From assembly GCA_030248295.1 (NCBI GenBank), contig JASANH010001539.1, positions 62,001 through 126,000 on the forward strand: 64,000 nt of DNA. Reading direction: 5' to 3'. The stretch is from Mesodorylaimus sp. YZB2_4 (taxonomy: Eukaryota; Nematoda; Enoplea; Dorylaimida; Dorylaimidae). Position numbers and translations under genes: made by a program. Positions 60,231 to 64,000 of this stretch are shown one piece after another; within the stretch, counting starts at the first letter, position 1; each line of letters begins with the position of its first letter. The notes beneath the pieces were generated by a model, which was not told the DNA's origin, did not search any database, and saw nothing but the letters and a program-made list of their open reading frames with translations.

Positions 60231-62315
60231 CATGTTAGATATTACGATCAGGAAGCCAGCAAGATATGAGCGATACCTGGGCCCCGTAGTGACGCTTGCG
60301 TGATTTTCCTACACATCATATAATTTACAATTTAGCAACTTTTTTTTCAGTGCGATTTATGTTTGCGATTGTTTAATATCTTCAATGTAGTGATCGTAAT
60401 TTCTCAATAAAAACCCAGATTGATTTTCACTTAAAGAATGGACACTGGCTGATTTATTCTATCTGACCTGGCGCTTGCCTACCCTACCATGCCTGCCACT
60501 CATGCAGTTCACACGAAGTTGGAAAACCAGATAAAGTTCACACACTCAGGTCCACTTTGTTTATGGATTTGTTAGACGAGACGTAAAATGACACCGATTT
60601 TGGCTAAATCTGAAACGGTATGGCAACGAAGCTCACAATCAGTCACTCATGTAGGTGCATTAATCCTAACACCGCCGTGGGGTGAAATAAACTCCCAATA
60701 ATTTATAATTTAGCTCAAGCTGCTGATATGATATACGCATTGTTTATATTGCATACAAGCAAGGTTTCATATGAGTGCATCAGGTGGAATGCATATGCGT
60801 ATACGATGGCTGATGAGGTGATTAATTTATCAAGCGATCATAGTGATGAGTCTGTTCGTCAACTGATCGGCAGATCGATTAAAGCACGGATTGATCAAAG
60901 TTATTAGGTAACTAGATCAAATCAAATTGTCCAAGTTATTGAGTTATTAAAGTTATGAGAGCTGAAAAACTAGGAGAATCCGATAGGTAAGAACACAAAA
61001 ACTACTGTAATCAATTGCGAACTAGATCCGTCATTCATAAGAATCGATTAAGTCATTCAATCGATGATAAACCTCCTCTCAACTTTGATAAAAAATTCTA
61101 TCAAAAAACTTTTTGTCACAGTCGTGTTATCAAAATTTAGCTGAAAGCCAAATTTACATGCCCTCGCTGTTTCGCATGAAGACAAGTTTTTGCGCACACC
61201 TGAGTTTTCGCAAGTAGTCCCATGTTCTTGTGTCATGCAAGTCCAAGGTGGATCTGCGTAAAAAACCAAGTGGAATCAGCAGAGCTCCGGGCGGTGTCAT
61301 GTATTCCACTTTGGTACATGGATCCACTGTGGAACTGTGATGGAGTTCTCAGAAATTGGAATGTGGGGTTCTCCTATTGCACGGATTCTTCTTATCGCAG
61401 TACACGTAGGTATGAAGTTGTCTTTATGCAACGAGGCCTAGTTGACGTGGCCCAGGTCCTGGAGAGACCCAGACATCAGTGAAATACTGCCACTGTCTTA
61501 CACTGATGAGACAAGATCCTAAGCCAACATTTCCAGGTCCATTTACTGCATGACGCGGGCCGCCTGAAATTGAAACAGGGATGGGTTTTCAGCGGTGAGT
61601 TTTACTTGAAGCTAGAATGGGGCCGCAGTAACATGCTGCCCCATCCAAGGAGACTGCAGTCTTGCAATGTAGCCGAAAGATACAAACATCTAAAACAGGC
61701 TCAATGGACGCATGATCGCGTAAACCGGCTGTGTGATGCGGGATATACAGTACAGCCTGTTAGTGCGAGATGTGTTCACGCTCGGCTTTGTAAATACATA
61801 CATTAGTCACCACAGAATTCATTACGCCCCTGTTTATCCCAATAGGTCCGCTCAGGTGCTCAGGTACTGTGCTTTTTAACATTCACGCTTCTATTCTCGG
61901 TTTCAATTCAATTTATCACTAGCTCAAATACGCCAATTTCTTTGTTATTCTTATTTCTCGTGCTCATTATTACTTTTCCCCCATTCCAATGAATGAACAC
62001 GGATCTGTCGGCCTACTCCTGAAACGACGTGAATAAATGCTTTTTTTCAGCTTTGTACCAACCTTTTTTGCATGTTTTTGGTTTGGCGAACTATTGCGTG
62101 CCCACGCATTGATATCATACATTAGGCCCATAACACCTTGGTGCGAGGCAGCTGCGGTCATAAATCAACTGCGTTAAGCAGCCTTCACGGATTCGTTTAC
62201 TTTCAAGAACACAGAAAGGTCGTTTGCGCGTCTGCCTGATGTTCATATTTTCAATCACTGGCCCAGTTTATCTCGAATTTACCACCATTGCTATTCCTGC
62301 TCCTGCCTTGTCACC
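60231..62315. other. spacer between M1 copies 2 and 3
   Basis: No gene was recognised in the first 1.3 kb. 61500-61760 matches 52484-52607 joined to 53995-54010 (same repeat without the hAT element), and 61890-62315 is the shared M1 5' flank. The duplicated unit therefore reaches at least 700 bp upstream of the start codon. Confidence 0.5.
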
Positions 62316-64000
62316 ATGCAGCATTTTTTCTTCTTGATTTTTTTGACCATTTTCCAATTTAGTCCACTCCGGGCGGATGACTGTGATATAATCACCCGCT
62401 GCTCCAATTTCCAGGCAATTCGTGTTGGGGAATACGATCAATATAAGCCAAATATTTCGAACTTTAAGAATGAATCTGAGATTGGTCGACAAGGGCACTG
62501 GGAAGGAGTGGTACCTGAGAACTACAAACTGAATTTGACGTTTATAAATCGAACTCATTACAATGGGTCTGTGGATATCCAGTTCAAACTGGTGCAAGCC
62601 ACTCAAAGGATCATGATCAATCACCACGTGGAGAATCCAGTAGTCGACTACCAGTCGATCACGATCAAGCCGCAATGCCAAGGATCAACGAGACGATCAC
62701 GGTCCACAGTAGTCACACCATGCATCGAAAAAGCTACGTTTCTGGAAGGTGAACGTGTCTTGGTGTTGGATTTGAAGCAAGCTAGATTAAGCCCGGAAAA
62801 CAAGTACATCATTTCATTTCCAGCCTTTAGCGGACGCGCGCAAGATGAGTATGGAGCGAAAGGAGCTATCGGACTTAGGGAGGCTACCAACGATCGAGGT
62901 GGTGAAATGGGCAACTTCTCAGCTTTAACCACCATTTTCCAGATGAGATATGCTCGTACAGTGTTACCCTGTTTTGATCATCCCGCATTGAAAGCACGAT
63001 TCGAACTTTGCATTCAACACAACGCCAATGTTACTGCCGCTAGCAACACTCTGCCTGTGCGGAGTGAGCCGATTGAAGGGGGTAAAAGACGCCACTGTTT
63101 CGAGCCAACACCAGTCATCCCAACTTATGTGTTCACATTCTCTTTAATGGAGAATTATTCCTCGGATTCAGTTCAGATCCAAGGTGGACCTAGAATAGAA
63201 CTGTTTGCTCCGAGTGGGGGAATCGATGGTCTTCGATGGATACTCAACGAATCTGTCCCAGTCGTCCAATACCTGGAGAAAGCCACACAATTCAAATTTC
63301 CTCTTAAAAGGCTGGCTTTCGTTGCTCAATATCCTGCACCGTTTTGGGGAGTAGAAAACTTTGGATTAGTGACCGTTGATGGGAATCATATGCAAGGCAA
63401 GGGCGAATTGGCTTACACTATCCTGTATCACGAAATTGTGCATCAGTGGTTGGGCAACGTGGTCACGATCGAGGACTGGCGGGAGATCTGTTTACAAGAA
63501 GGGCTCACAGCGTACTATGAATGGCAAATTAGTGCTACGAGAAGGCCGAGTGGCGATGTGGATAACAAAGCGAGCAAGGAGAAGAGGGATCATGATGACG
63601 ACAGATACTACTCGCCGTATGCGTTGAAGGACTTCGCAGTCACGCAGGACATCGCTGATCATTGCTTTGGACGGCCACCTTTTTTCTTTCACACAATCGC
63701 AAAAGCTGAAGGATTCGAAATTCTTGAAAAGTTCTTGTCTAAATTGATAAAAAAGAAGCCATATGGTACTGGAAACCTTGAATTGTGGGATCAGACTCTG
63801 GACGAAGTATCTACATCAAGAGATCATGCGATGAAGGGCTACATCAAAGGCAAGCAGATCATATTTCTGTGGTTGAGGAGCTAGCAGAGGTACAAAACAT
63901 GGTCCATGCATGAGACTACTTACCGTAATGAACCACACATTGACAGAGCAGTAGTGTGTTCCGTTTTAGGCAGTGCATTATCGTTCCATTAGCCATGAAA
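62316..64000 (+). CDS. M1 aminopeptidase-like copy 3, partial at window end
   Basis: Exon 1 is 62316..63849, again 1534 nt, and the intron opens with GC (AAAG|gcaagc). The second exon lies beyond the window: the copy 1 and 2 introns are 373 and 278 nt, so it is expected just past 64000. Signal peptide MQHFFFLIFLTIFQFSPLRA. WGVEN stands at 344-348 for GAMEN. The zinc site HEIVHQWLGN with Glu395 is intact. FFFHTIAKAEGF replaces the FFFYTIAKAEGF of copy 1. There are no nonsense codons in exon 1. Reading through the donor would add nine residues (QIIFLWLRS) and stop at 63884. The donor's sixth base differs from copies 1 and 2 (C instead of T). Confidence 0.85.

Overview
The window is animal nuclear DNA, most likely from a nematode or a close ecdysozoan relative. 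The genes are split by GT-AG introns, ten of them only 52-57 nt long, plus one GC-AG class. The receptor families match nematode types: an Srt-like serpentine pair, a larger Srx-like or other class A serpentine receptor, and a short ionotropic glutamate receptor without the large amino-terminal domain. RGK-family GTPases are not something I associate with Caenorhabditis, so the phylum call is an inference; a tardigrade remains possible.

Layout. 2.2-6.9 kb: a seven-exon RGK-type small GTPase with a very long N-terminus. 7-11.6 kb: repeats, a foldback-like element and a degraded GPCR fragment. 11.6-24.7 kb: a segmentally duplicated chemoreceptor region with two intact three-exon Srt-like genes, a third copy broken by a 1.7-kb insertion that carries a mariner remnant, and 1.9-kb duplicated downstream blocks. 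25.0-28.5 kb: a dead L1/Tx1-like LINE with a 12-bp target-site duplication, holding a nested LINE tail and an internal inverted duplication. 29.1-30.4 kb (minus strand): the glutamate-receptor-like gene. 31.3-32.6 kb: a DNA element whose borders are given by an empty-site paralogue. 35.5-38.3 kb: a second RGK gene with the same intron positions and phases as the first but eroded nucleotide-binding motifs. 40-51 kb: a doubtful small secreted protein, a 580-aa class A receptor, a two-exon 177-aa secreted orphan and a four-exon secreted C-type lectin plus PAN/apple protein. 51.4-54 kb: a MITE, two perfect hairpins sharing one 63-nt spacer, and a hAT-like element with 8-bp target duplication. 54.5-64 kb: three tandem secreted M1 aminopeptidase-like genes (one intact, one with two nonsense codons, one cut by the window end), whose exons join only through a GC-AG intron.

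The genes do not form one pathway. The common themes are local duplication followed by divergence or decay (RGK pair, Srt-like trio, M1 trio) and secreted or surface proteins. All gene models come from reading splice signals, frame continuity and paralogue comparison by eye; no alignment or database search was run.
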